A stretch of DNA of 64,000 nt from Brevibacillus sp. SYP-B805 (GTDB lineage Bacteria > Bacillota > Bacilli > Brevibacillales > Brevibacillaceae), in assembly GCF_011059135.1 (NCBI RefSeq), contig NZ_JAALGD010000015.1, forward strand, positions 54,563-118,562. Reading direction: 5' to 3'. Shown here one piece after another: positions 33,561 through 41,316 of the stretch; position 1 is the first letter of the stretch; the number at the start of each line of letters is the position of its first letter. The position numbers and the translations under genes are program-made. The notes under the pieces are model-generated. The model was not told the origin of the DNA, made no database searches, and was given only the letters and a program-made list of their open reading frames with translations.

Positions 33561-34865
33561 TTGACCTGGTGGCATTCACTCACGCCTGCCGTCCGCTTCC
33601 GCTCGCTGCTGGCCGGTGCCATTCTTCTCTTCGCCATTCTTCTCGGGGGAACGCTCTCCTTCTCCCTCACCCGCTACACGGTGAACGAGACGGAGACCAT
33701 CACGCGGGAAGCGGTGCAGGAGCACATCAACTATTTGTTTCGCGATCTCTTTTCGAAAACAGATACCTCCGCCAATTACCAGCTCGAACATGTGGCGAAG
33801 ATGCACTTCAATCTCTACCATATCACCCATACCGATTTTTTCACGCCGGACGGAACCGTTGTCTTCAGCTATACGGGAAGCCGGATCGGCCAGCGGGCGA
33901 CGGAGGAGGAAAGGGCGATCCTCTCCACGATCAGCACGGGCAATCAAGCCGTTTCCCGGACAAACGGCACGAACTTGTCCCTCTGGTTTCCCATCATGGA
34001 AGAGAACGGACATCTCGAAGGCTTCGTGCATGTTGAACGGAACATTGCGGTGGAAGCGGCTCACACCCGAGGGGTTATCCTTCTCTGCATGGGGGCCATC
34101 GCGCTGGGTGCCCTGCTTCTCTTCCTGCTGCTGAAACGGGTATACGACCGCTCGACGGATCAAATCGCCGAGCAGGCCGCTACGGTGCGGCGCATGCTGG
34201 CGGAAACGGAGCAGGCCAACGCCGCGCTGCTGCAGGCCCTTTCCAATGCCCTGGACTCCCGTGACAATGAAACAAACGGCCACGCCTTCCGCGTGACCGC
34301 CTATACGCTGCGCCTCGCCCGCCAAATGGGCGTGGGGGAAGAACAGCTTCCCGACATCATCCGGGGCTCCCTTCTTCATGACGTAGGCAAAATCGGCGTC
34401 CCCGATTCCATTCTGCTCAAGCAGGGTCCGCTCTCCAAGGAAGAGTGGATCGTGATGCAAAGCCATGTATCGGTCGGCTATGAGATGCTCAAGCATATTC
34501 CGTTTCTGGCCCCTGCCCTGGAGATCGTCCGGTACCATCATGAGAAATGGGACGGCACCGGCTACCCCCATGGGATCGCGGGGGAGAAGATCCCGCTGGC
34601 CGCCCGGATCTTCTCGCTCTGTGACACCTATGATGCGATTACCTCCGATCGTCCCTACCGGAAGGGACGGTCCCACCAGGAAGCTTGTGACGAGATTCAG
34701 CGGATGGCGGGCACCCAGTTTGATCCCGCCGTGGTGGAAGCGTTCCTCCGCATCCCGCAGGAAGAGTGGTTGAAAATCGCGCAGCTTGCCCGCAGCCAGC
34801 ATCGGGCGAAGAATCACTACGACCTCCTTCTGCGCCTCACCCATGACGCAGGACACATCGCCTGA
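33561..34865 (+). CDS. Membrane HD-GYP cyclic-di-GMP phosphodiesterase
   Basis: A membrane signalling protein of 434 residues. One helix near residues 15-36 and another near 178-200 bracket an extracytoplasmic sensor domain of about 140 residues. A short coiled coil (AEQAATVRRMLAETEQANAAL) leads to the HD-GYP domain: GHAFRVTAYTLRLA (His near 245), LLHDVGKIGVPD (HD pair near 275), QSHVSVGYEML, RYHHEKWDGTGYPHGI (the GYP motif near 340) and DTYDAITSDRPYR. Such domains hydrolyse c-di-GMP. The start is TTG eight bases after AAAGAGGTG; an ATG at 33522 has no ribosome site. It converges on yheC/D with only 11 bases between the stop codons. Confidence 0.9.
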   Translation: MTWWHSLTPAVRFRSLLAGAILLFAILLGGTLSFSLTRYTVNETETITREAVQEHINYLFRDLFSKTDTSANYQLEHVAKMHFNLYHITHTDFFTPDGTVVFSYTGSRIGQRATEEERAILSTISTGNQAVSRTNGTNLSLWFPIMEENGHLEGFVHVERNIAVEAAHTRGVILLCMGAIALGALLLFLLLKRVYDRSTDQIAEQAATVRRMLAETEQANAALLQALSNALDSRDNETNGHAFRVTAYTLRLARQMGVGEEQLPDIIRGSLLHDVGKIGVPDSILLKQGPLSKEEWIVMQSHVSVGYEMLKHIPFLAPALEIVRYHHEKWDGTGYPHGIAGEKIPLAARIFSLCDTYDAITSDRPYRKGRSHQEACDEIQRMAGTQFDPAVVEAFLRIPQEEWLKIAQLARSQHRAKNHYDLLLRLTHDAGHIA

Positions 34866-34876
34866 TGGCTCCCCCG

Positions 34877-36070
34877 TCAGGCGGTCGGATCCTGCATCAG
34901 CTTCTCCAACTCGGCAGCCATTCTTTCCGCAGCATCCTCCCCGTCATCAACCTCTCCTTGAACGGCCGGATGATCCGTTCCATGTTCCTCTGTGCGCGCC
35001 AGGTAGAGCGCATATTCGAGCGGCCTCTGCATTGCCAGGCGGTACCGCTCCATCTGACCGATCTTGCGGAATATCTCCCGCCCCGGCTTGGGGTTCACTT
35101 CGATCAACCAGACGTTTCCCGCCACATCCACGCCAATATCGATGCCAAACTCCATCATGGGGCCGTAATGATGCTCGAGCACATCGACGATCCGGCGGGC
35201 CAGCCGCATGCACTCGCGGACGATCATCTCGGCTTTCTCCTCGCCGAAGCGCTCCAGCAGAAAACCGGCTGCCGACACGGCTGAACCGCCGCCGTGCAGA
35301 TTGGTGGTGGAGCTTTTCACGTCGCCGATGCGGGCGCCCATGCCGGTAACCCGCCAGATGCCCTCCCCGTCCTTCTGGATGAGCAGGCGCATATCAACAT
35401 GACGGCCCGGCAGCAGCTCAAGATGAAGCCCCTGCTGGACAAAAAACGCCTCATTCCCCTGCTTTTCCCTTTCCACCCAGCGATCCAGCCGTCTGAGCAG
35501 GGCCGGGAGCGTCGGCAGGATCAGGACCCGCTTCCCCTGCAGCCGGGTTCTGCCCAGAAACGCGTATCCGTTTTTCCTGCGCTCCAGCTTGACGATGCTG
35601 CGGCCGCCGGAGCCGTGGGTCGGCTTGATGTAGACGTTCCCGTACGCCTTCAGCATGTACGCGACGTTGCGGCGGCTGTAGATTCTGGCTTCCGGCAGCC
35701 AGCGGCGGGCCGTCTCATCCGCCGCGAGGACGTGGTACACCCGCCACTTGTTGGCGAAACGGCTGCTGGCATACCGGAAAAGCTCCCGTCTGCGAAACGG
35801 CAGGTAATCATCGTGTTTCGCCAGCGGATACCACCGGTAGCGATCAATCACCACATCCGGCCAGCGGAAGCGCTTCTCCTTCCATCCCTTCCGCACATCC
35901 GGCACGAACCCGTTCACCTCCTGCCGGGCCGTGTTCACGTCCCGGGGAGAAAACAGGAAGACATCGGCTCCCAAGCGGCGTCCATGCCGGATCAGCGCGC
36001 GGAAGTAGGCCGCTTCCGCGAAACGCGTGCCGTTTCGGTACGTCAAGATTCCAATGAGCGGTTTTGTCAC
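34877..36070 (-). CDS. YheC/YheD family ATP-grasp protein (spore-coat associated)
   Basis: A 397-residue protein of the YheC/YheD family, known in Bacillus as endospore coat-associated. The N-terminal part (1-120) has PLIGILTYRNGTRFAEAAYFRALIRHGRRLGADVFLFSP. The ATP-grasp fold follows: VYIKPTHGSGGRSIVKLERR (about 148-167) as the glycine-rich nucleotide loop, RHVDMRLLIQKD (about 228) and GIDIGVDVAGNVWLIEVNPKPGRE (about 318-341) with the metal-binding Glu and Asn. This implies a ligase joining a carboxylate to an amine, but no substrate is known. The start is GTG after GAGGGTG. It supports a spore-forming host. Confidence 0.88.
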   Translation of the reverse strand: MTKPLIGILTYRNGTRFAEAAYFRALIRHGRRLGADVFLFSPRDVNTARQEVNGFVPDVRKGWKEKRFRWPDVVIDRYRWYPLAKHDDYLPFRRRELFRYASSRFANKWRVYHVLAADETARRWLPEARIYSRRNVAYMLKAYGNVYIKPTHGSGGRSIVKLERRKNGYAFLGRTRLQGKRVLILPTLPALLRRLDRWVEREKQGNEAFFVQQGLHLELLPGRHVDMRLLIQKDGEGIWRVTGMGARIGDVKSSTTNLHGGGSAVSAAGFLLERFGEEKAEMIVRECMRLARRIVDVLEHHYGPMMEFGIDIGVDVAGNVWLIEVNPKPGREIFRKIGQMERYRLAMQRPLEYALYLARTEEHGTDHPAVQGEVDDGEDAAERMAAELEKLMQDPTA

Positions 36071-36134
36071 GGATTGACACCCTCTCTTTGTTTCCCCCTA
36101 TCAACTTATGTAACGGTCAGGGCGAAACGTGAGG

Positions 36135-36165
36135 AAAAAAGCGCCCGGTTCCTACAGAACCGGGC
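36135..36165 (-). terminator. Terminator of the M20 amidohydrolase gene
   Basis: GCCCGGTTC (36143-36151) pairs perfectly with GAACCGGGC (36157-36165) around 5 bases; the A6 run at 36135-36140 gives the minus-strand T tail. Confidence 0.88.
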
Positions 36166-36175
36166 GGTTGCGGAG

Positions 36176-37372
36176 TTATGGACGATGTCTGCTCAACCAA
36201 GACAGCGCTGCTCTTCCCAGGACTTCCCCGGCGATCAGCATCGCGCGCTCGTCAAGATCAAAGCGGGGATGGTGGTGCGGCCAAACCGCCCCTTTCTCCG
36301 GATTTCCCGCCCCGACAAAGAGAAAGGCGCCCGGCACTTTTTCCAGATAATAGGAGAAATCCTCCCCGCCCATCAGCGGCTGCATCCGCTCCACATGCGC
36401 TTCTCCGCACGCGGCAATGGCGGCTTCGCGGGCGATCTCCGCTTCCGCCTCGGTATTGATGACCGCCGGATAGCCTCGCAGGTAGGTCACTTCGGCGCTG
36501 CCGCCGAGCATCCCGGCCACGCCCTCCGCAATCTCCTTCAACCGCTGCTCCGCCCGGTCGCGCACATGCGGCAGAAAGGTACGCACGGTTCCGGTCATCC
36601 GGCAGGAGTCGGCGATCACGTTGGCATTATCCCCGGCATGAAAGGTTCCGATCGTCACGACCACGCTGTCGAGCGGGCTGACGTTGCGGCTGGCGATGGT
36701 CTGCAGGTTGGTGACAATCTGCGCCCCGATCACGATCGAGTCCACCGTCTCCTGCGGAATGGCCCCGTGTCCGCCTTTTCCCTTGACTTCAATCACAAAA
36801 TCATCGGCGTTGGCCATGATCGGGCCTGCTCCGATCCATACCCGTCCCACCGGTGCCATTGACCAGAGATGGGCGCCAAAGATGGCATCCACCCCGTCAA
36901 CAGCACCATCCTCCACCATCGCGACAGCGCCGCCCGGCAGCTCTTCTTCCGCATGCTGGAAGATGAACCGGATGCTCCCCGGGATCTCCTCCCGATGCCT
37001 GGCCAATACGGCGGCAAGCCCCAGCAGCTCCGCCGTGTGCGCATCGTGGCCGCAGGCATGCATCACGCCCGGAACTTTTGACCGGTAAGGCACATCCTTC
37101 TGATCCTGGATCGGCAGCGCGTCAAAATCGGCCCGAATCGCCACGGTCGGGCCCGGCGCCCCGCCGCGCAGGGTGGCCACGACGCCTCGGCCTCCCACGC
37201 CTGTACGCACCTCATCCATGCCCCATTCCCGCAGCAGCCCTGCGATCATCGCGGGCGTCTTCTCTTCCTGGAAAGACAATTCGGGATATTGATGCAAATG
37301 GCGCCGCCATGCCACCATCTGCGGTTCCAATTCCTTCAGCAGATCGCTCAGTCTGTTTGCCAAAGCCGTCAC
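36176..37372 (-). CDS. M20 family amidohydrolase
   Basis: A 398-residue zinc-dependent amidohydrolase (amidohydrolase/hippuricase/IAA-amino-acid hydrolase branch). Metal ligands and family blocks are MHACGHDAHTAELLGLA (about 103-119), IFQHAEEELPGGAVAM (about 138-153), GGHGAIPQETVDSI in the dimerisation domain (about 200-213) and QPLMGGEDFSYYLEKVPGAF (about 325-345). The start is GTG about nine bases after GAGAGGGG. It could be an N-acyl-amino-acid or N-acetyl-diaminopimelate deacylase; these cannot be told apart by eye. It follows lutC by 152 bases; a 6-bp hairpin at 37495-37512 without a clear T tract lies in that gap, so read-through from lutABC is possible. Confidence 0.88.
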   Translation of the reverse strand: MTALANRLSDLLKELEPQMVAWRRHLHQYPELSFQEEKTPAMIAGLLREWGMDEVRTGVGGRGVVATLRGGAPGPTVAIRADFDALPIQDQKDVPYRSKVPGVMHACGHDAHTAELLGLAAVLARHREEIPGSIRFIFQHAEEELPGGAVAMVEDGAVDGVDAIFGAHLWSMAPVGRVWIGAGPIMANADDFVIEVKGKGGHGAIPQETVDSIVIGAQIVTNLQTIASRNVSPLDSVVVTIGTFHAGDNANVIADSCRMTGTVRTFLPHVRDRAEQRLKEIAEGVAGMLGGSAEVTYLRGYPAVINTEAEAEIAREAAIAACGEAHVERMQPLMGGEDFSYYLEKVPGAFLFVGAGNPEKGAVWPHHHPRFDLDERAMLIAGEVLGRAALSWLSRHRP

Positions 37373-37524
37373 GTTCTTCTACCCCTCTCCGCCTGCATTT
37401 CCTTTCATCATAGCATAAAGGCGGGGCATCTGCCCAAGCCTTTGCAGCGGTGGCGCCGGCCTGGGCGGAAGCCGCAGCACCGGGAGAGAAAGAGGGGGAG
37501 ACGCTGCTCCCCAGCCGGCTGCCG

Positions 37525-38262
37525 CTATCGCCCATCCACCTCATCCACGACAAGGGCATGCACGCTGCCGGGGCCGTGCACCCCGATCGTCAGGTCGTTC
37601 TCGATATCGGCGGAGCGGCTGGGACCCGTGACGAAGTGGATCCCCGCCGGCATCCGGCCGCCATCCCACGTACGGATCACGGACAGCACCTCTCCCATCT
37701 TCGTCCTGATGTCGGCCGCCCTCACGATTCCGATAAAGACGGCGGGAAGCAGGCTGATGGAGCGGCCGCGTGCCGGAGAGGAAGTGAGCACCAGGGTGCC
37801 GGTATAGGCGATGGCGAAGTCGGCGACGGCCACCCCGATGTCCGCTTCGGCCGCCTTTTTCAGCAAATGCGCCGGGTCGCCCCCTCCCCAGACCGTCACC
37901 TCCCGCTCTTTATCCCCTTCCGGCAGGAGATCGGCCAGCAGCGGATGCTCCTCGCACACCAGCCGTTTCGCCTGCATCCTGTCCGTCAGGTCGGCGATAT
38001 AGGCCCGGGCATCGTCCATGCTGCGCACCCGTTTCGCCACGCCCCCCAGGCTCTCCCAATTGCTGAGAAACAGGGAGATGCGCTCCTCCGCCTCCAAGGT
38101 GAATCCCCGCCAGAAATCGGGCGCCCCCGCAAACGGCCGGGCCGGGGGTGTCGTAATCCTCTCCCGCCCCAGCCGATGGGCGATATGATCCAGGAAGGCT
38201 TCCTGCTGCTGCAGCGACTGCCGGTGCAGCCTTTCGATAATCGGATTGCGCTCATTGTTCAT
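37525..38262 (-). CDS. lutC: Lactate utilization protein LutC
   Basis: The third subunit of the LutABC iron-sulfur L-lactate oxidase, which oxidises L-lactate to pyruvate. The 245-residue protein has the LUD (DUF162) domain in its C-terminal half: HLLKKAAEADIGVAVADFAIAYTGTLVL (about 130-157), then LLPAVFIGIVRAADIRT and the conserved ending HVTGPSRSADIENDL-type block, here FVTGPSRSADIENDLTIGVHGPG (about 210-232). The ATG overlaps the lutB stop by 11 bases, so the operon is translationally coupled. It is the last lut gene. Confidence 0.95.
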   Translation of the reverse strand: MNNERNPIIERLHRQSLQQQEAFLDHIAHRLGRERITTPPARPFAGAPDFWRGFTLEAEERISLFLSNWESLGGVAKRVRSMDDARAYIADLTDRMQAKRLVCEEHPLLADLLPEGDKEREVTVWGGGDPAHLLKKAAEADIGVAVADFAIAYTGTLVLTSSPARGRSISLLPAVFIGIVRAADIRTKMGEVLSVIRTWDGGRMPAGIHFVTGPSRSADIENDLTIGVHGPGSVHALVVDEVDGR

Positions 38263-39757
38263 GCCGATCCCCCCGCTTTCCTGCCAACTCTTCCAAGCGC
38301 GCCTTGACCTGCGGGCTCATCTCCGCCATTTCCTGCTGCAGTTCGCGCTCAAGCGCCTGCCAGGATTCGCGGAAGGAGCGTTCCGCCAGCGCCGGCGCCG
38401 TCCGGACGTTGTTCCACCCTTTCAGCGGCCCCAACCTGGTCGGAATCTGCCCGTCCCGCACCAGCGGCTTCTGTCCGATGCGGCCGAGCTTGAGCGCCAG
38501 CTGATAGAAACGGTGGGAAGAGACGGCCACCTTGTATGTTTTCATCCCGAGCCGCTCCGTCCGTTTGGTGCGGCCTTCCTCTACATTGCGGCGGCGAATG
38601 TAGACCAGCATATCGTGGAGGGGGATTTTCACCGGACATGCTTCATAGCACGCGCCGCACAGCGTGGACGCATTGGCTACCTCCGCCCATTTCTCCTTCT
38701 CCTCGTTCAGCACAGGGGTGAGCACCGCCCCGATGGGACCGCTGTAGACCCAGCCGTACGCATGGCCCCCGATGTGCCGGTATACCGGACAGGCGTTGAG
38801 GCAGGCCCCGCAGCGGATGCAGTTGAGCACCTCCTGAAACTCGGGATCGCCCAGCTGCCGGGAACGGCCGTTGTCGATGATGATCACGTGCAGTTCATCC
38901 GGCCCGTCGCCGTCTGCCGTCCGCCGGGGACCGTTGATGGCCGACATGTAGACCGTCAGCTTCTGGCCGGTAGCGGAGCGGGGCAGCAGGGTCGCCATCA
39001 CCTCCAGATCTTCCCACGACGGAAGGATGCGCTCCATCCCCATCATCGTGATTTGGGTCCGCGGCACCGTGCTGACCATCCGCGCGTTGCCTTCATTGGA
39101 AAACAGCACGATCGAACCCGATTCGGCGATGGCGAAGTTGCACCCGGTCATGCCGATATCGGCCTCCAGGAACTTCCCGCGCAGCTTGGACCTTGCAAAC
39201 GCGGCCAGCACCGCCGTATCCGCCGGCAGCGGTTCGCCCGCCACTTCCGAGAACAGCTCCGCCACCTGCGCCTTGTTTTTGTGAATGGCCGGAATGATGA
39301 TGTGCGACGGGGTTTCCCCGGCCAGCTGGATGATATATTCCCCCAGGTCGGTCTCCACCGTCTCGATTCCCTGCTCCTCCAGCGCCTGATTGATGTGCAC
39401 CTCTTCCGACACCATCGACTTGGATTTGACCACGGATTTCGCCTGCTTGGCTGCCATGATCTGCAGCGTGATTGCCACCGCTTCCTCCGCCGTGGAGGCA
39501 AAGTGCACATACCCCCCGGCCCTGCGCAGATTCTCCGCGAACTGCGCCAGATAATAGTCCAGATGGGCGATGGTGTGAAGACGGATCTGCCGTCCGCGCT
39601 CCCGCCACTCCTCCCAGTTGCCGATCTGCTCGGCCGCCGCCTGCTTGTTCGTGCGCAGCCGCTCCGTGGTAAACCTGACGGCATTGCGCAGGAAGTCGTT
39701 GTTCAGCGCGATCCTGACCCGTTCTGCCAGCGTGCTGGTTGGATTATGCCCGCTCAT
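38252..39757 (-). CDS. lutB: Lactate utilization iron-sulfur protein LutB
   Basis: The central subunit of LutABC, 501 residues. The N-terminal LUD domain spans about 60-290 and includes EVHINQALEEQGIETVETDLGEYI and GMTGCNFAIAESGSIVLFSNEGNARM. Two [4Fe-4S] ferredoxin motifs follow: CIRCGACLNACPVYRHIGGHA (about 308-328) and CGACYEACPVKIPLHDM (about 360-376). The ATG at 39757 overlaps the lutA stop by 14 bases and has GAGGGGG upstream; the frame start at 39778 lies inside lutA without support. Electrons presumably pass to the respiratory chain or a soluble carrier. Confidence 0.95.
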   Translation of the reverse strand: MSGHNPTSTLAERVRIALNNDFLRNAVRFTTERLRTNKQAAAEQIGNWEEWRERGRQIRLHTIAHLDYYLAQFAENLRRAGGYVHFASTAEEAVAITLQIMAAKQAKSVVKSKSMVSEEVHINQALEEQGIETVETDLGEYIIQLAGETPSHIIIPAIHKNKAQVAELFSEVAGEPLPADTAVLAAFARSKLRGKFLEADIGMTGCNFAIAESGSIVLFSNEGNARMVSTVPRTQITMMGMERILPSWEDLEVMATLLPRSATGQKLTVYMSAINGPRRTADGDGPDELHVIIIDNGRSRQLGDPEFQEVLNCIRCGACLNACPVYRHIGGHAYGWVYSGPIGAVLTPVLNEEKEKWAEVANASTLCGACYEACPVKIPLHDMLVYIRRRNVEEGRTKRTERLGMKTYKVAVSSHRFYQLALKLGRIGQKPLVRDGQIPTRLGPLKGWNNVRTAPALAERSFRESWQALERELQQEMAEMSPQVKARLEELAGKRGDRHEQ

Positions 39758-40487
39758 CCGCCATCCGCACCCCCTCATACAATAGTTCCGCCAGATGCAT
39801 GACCCGCACCGCCTGCCCCCTGTGGCGCATCCGTCCGCCGATGTTCATCAGGCATCCCATGTCGAGGCCCACCAGCACTTCCGCCTCGGTCTCCCGCACG
39901 TGATCCGCCTTCTCCGTCACCATCGCCGCCGAGATGTCCGCCATCTTGACCGCAAACGTGCCGCCGAAGCCGCAGCAATCCTCCGCGAACGGCAGCGGCA
40001 CGAAATCAAGGTCCCGCACATGGGAGAGCAGGGTAAGCGGCTCATCCTTGACGCCCAGCAGCCTGCTGCCGTGACAGGAAGGATGATAGGTGACCCGATG
40101 CGGAAAACGGGCCCCCACATCGCTCACCCCCAGCACCCCGACGAGAAATTGGGAAAATTCATAACTTTTCTCCGCCAGCTCCCGTGCCATGCGCAGCTCC
40201 GCCGGATCATCCCGGAACAGCGCGGGATAATGATGATGGATCATGCTGATGCAGGAACCGGAGGGCGCGATCACGTAATCGCTGTCCCGAAAGGCATCGA
40301 TCAGCCGCCTTGCCGCCTCTTTCGCCTCCACCCAGTAGCCGCTGTTGAAGGCCGGCTGGCCGCAGCAGGTTTGCCCCTCGGGAAAGGTCAGCCTAATGCC
40401 GTAACGGGCCAGCAAGCGCGCCATCGCTTCGGACACCCGAGGAAAAAAGGCATCTGACAGACAGGTGGCAAACAACGAAATCTTCAT
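39744..40487 (-). CDS. lutA: Lactate utilization protein LutA
   Basis: A 247-residue CCG-domain (heterodisulfide-reductase-like) subunit of the L-lactate oxidase. Both Cys-rich motifs are intact: TFPEGQTCCGQPAFNSG (about 35-51) and FAEDCCGFGGTFAVKMADISAAM (about 155-177), which bind an iron-sulfur cluster in this family; ATCLSDAFFPRV at the N-terminus supplies a further conserved Cys. The ATG at 40487 has GGAGGAG six bases upstream. It is the first gene of lutABC and lies 47 bases behind lutR; an inverted-repeat operator stands between them. Confidence 0.95.
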   Translation of the reverse strand: MKISLFATCLSDAFFPRVSEAMARLLARYGIRLTFPEGQTCCGQPAFNSGYWVEAKEAARRLIDAFRDSDYVIAPSGSCISMIHHHYPALFRDDPAELRMARELAEKSYEFSQFLVGVLGVSDVGARFPHRVTYHPSCHGSRLLGVKDEPLTLLSHVRDLDFVPLPFAEDCCGFGGTFAVKMADISAAMVTEKADHVRETEAEVLVGLDMGCLMNIGGRMRHRGQAVRVMHLAELLYEGVRMADERA

Positions 40488-40508
40488 CTGGACTCCTCCA
40501 TTCATCTG

Positions 40509-40521
40509 GTCATCTTATGAC
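40509..40521 (-). promoter_or_regulatory. Candidate LutR operator upstream of lutA
   Basis: GTCAT-CTT-ATGAC is a perfect inverted repeat in the 47-base gap between lutR and lutA, 22 bases upstream of the lutA start. On the minus strand it overlaps TAAGAT, a possible -10 hexamer. GntR/FadR-family regulators bind short palindromes in such positions; the match to LutR is inferred from location. Confidence 0.45.
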
Positions 40522-40534
40522 TTGTCCGAAAAAA

Positions 40535-41212
40535 TTACGCCAGCATCGCTTGTTCGACGCCGCGCAAATGGGCAAGCATCGCTTCCTCAGCCTTCCCCGG
40601 ATCTTTCTCCGCCACAGCCGTGTAAATGGCCCGGTGTTCGGCGAGGAGGCGCTCCGCACTCTTCTTTTCCTGATACATCTTTACCCGGGCGGCAGCCAGC
40701 GACTTGCTGATCGTCTCCGCCAGCGACTGCATGATGGACGTCAGGATCGGATTGTGGCTGGCGACCGCCAGCGCGTAGTGAAACGCCCAGTCCGCCTTCT
40801 CGCCCAGGCTCTTCGTCTTGATGGCTGCCGCCATGTCATCCAGGGAGCGTTCGATCAGCCGCAGGTCCTCGTCGCTTCTTCGCTCGGCCGCCAGACGGAC
40901 GATCCCGGCTTCGATGATCTTGCGCACTTCCAGGAGGGAGATCACATCTTCGGTGGACATCGGCCGGATCGGTTCAAAGGAAGCCCATACTTCCTCCGGT
41001 TCCAGACGGGTCACAAACGTGCCTTCTCCCTGCCGCATCGTGACGAGGCCGAGCGTCTTCAGCGCACTGATCGCTTCCCGCACGGTAGACTGCCCGACGC
41101 CGAGCGTCTCGCCCAGCTCCCGGATGGACGGAAGCCGGTCCCCCGGCTTGTAGACGCCGGTCAGAATCTGGTTTTTCAAGTAATCCGCAACTTCTTCGTA
41201 TGTTTTTTTCAC
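40535..41212 (-). CDS. lutR: GntR/FadR family regulator LutR
   Basis: A 225-residue regulator of the FadR/GntR family. The winged helix is VADYLKNQILTGVYKPGDRLPSIRELGETLGVGQSTVREAISALKTLGLV (residues 8-57), and the all-helical FCD effector domain covers about 85-215 with the metal/ligand His and Asp in ADWAFHYALAVASHNPIL. Position directly before lutABC makes it the likely lactate-responsive repressor LutR. I prefer the GTG at 41212, because upstream codons to 41266 do not look like GntR sequence and have no ribosome site; AAAGGG lies 12 bases before this GTG. A perfect palindrome TTTTCACGTGAAAA (41206-41219) straddles the start codon. Confidence 0.88.
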   Translation of the reverse strand: MKKTYEEVADYLKNQILTGVYKPGDRLPSIRELGETLGVGQSTVREAISALKTLGLVTMRQGEGTFVTRLEPEEVWASFEPIRPMSTEDVISLLEVRKIIEAGIVRLAAERRSDEDLRLIERSLDDMAAAIKTKSLGEKADWAFHYALAVASHNPILTSIMQSLAETISKSLAAARVKMYQEKKSAERLLAEHRAIYTAVAEKDPGKAEEAMLAHLRGVEQAMLA

Positions 41213-41316
41213 GTGAAAAGTGGGCCCTTTGATCGGATAACACCTCTTTTGCTTCTCTGACACCATCAGTGTACCGGATGGAGGAAAAGGCTGTCAATCA
41301 AGGGGCGTGATCCGGA

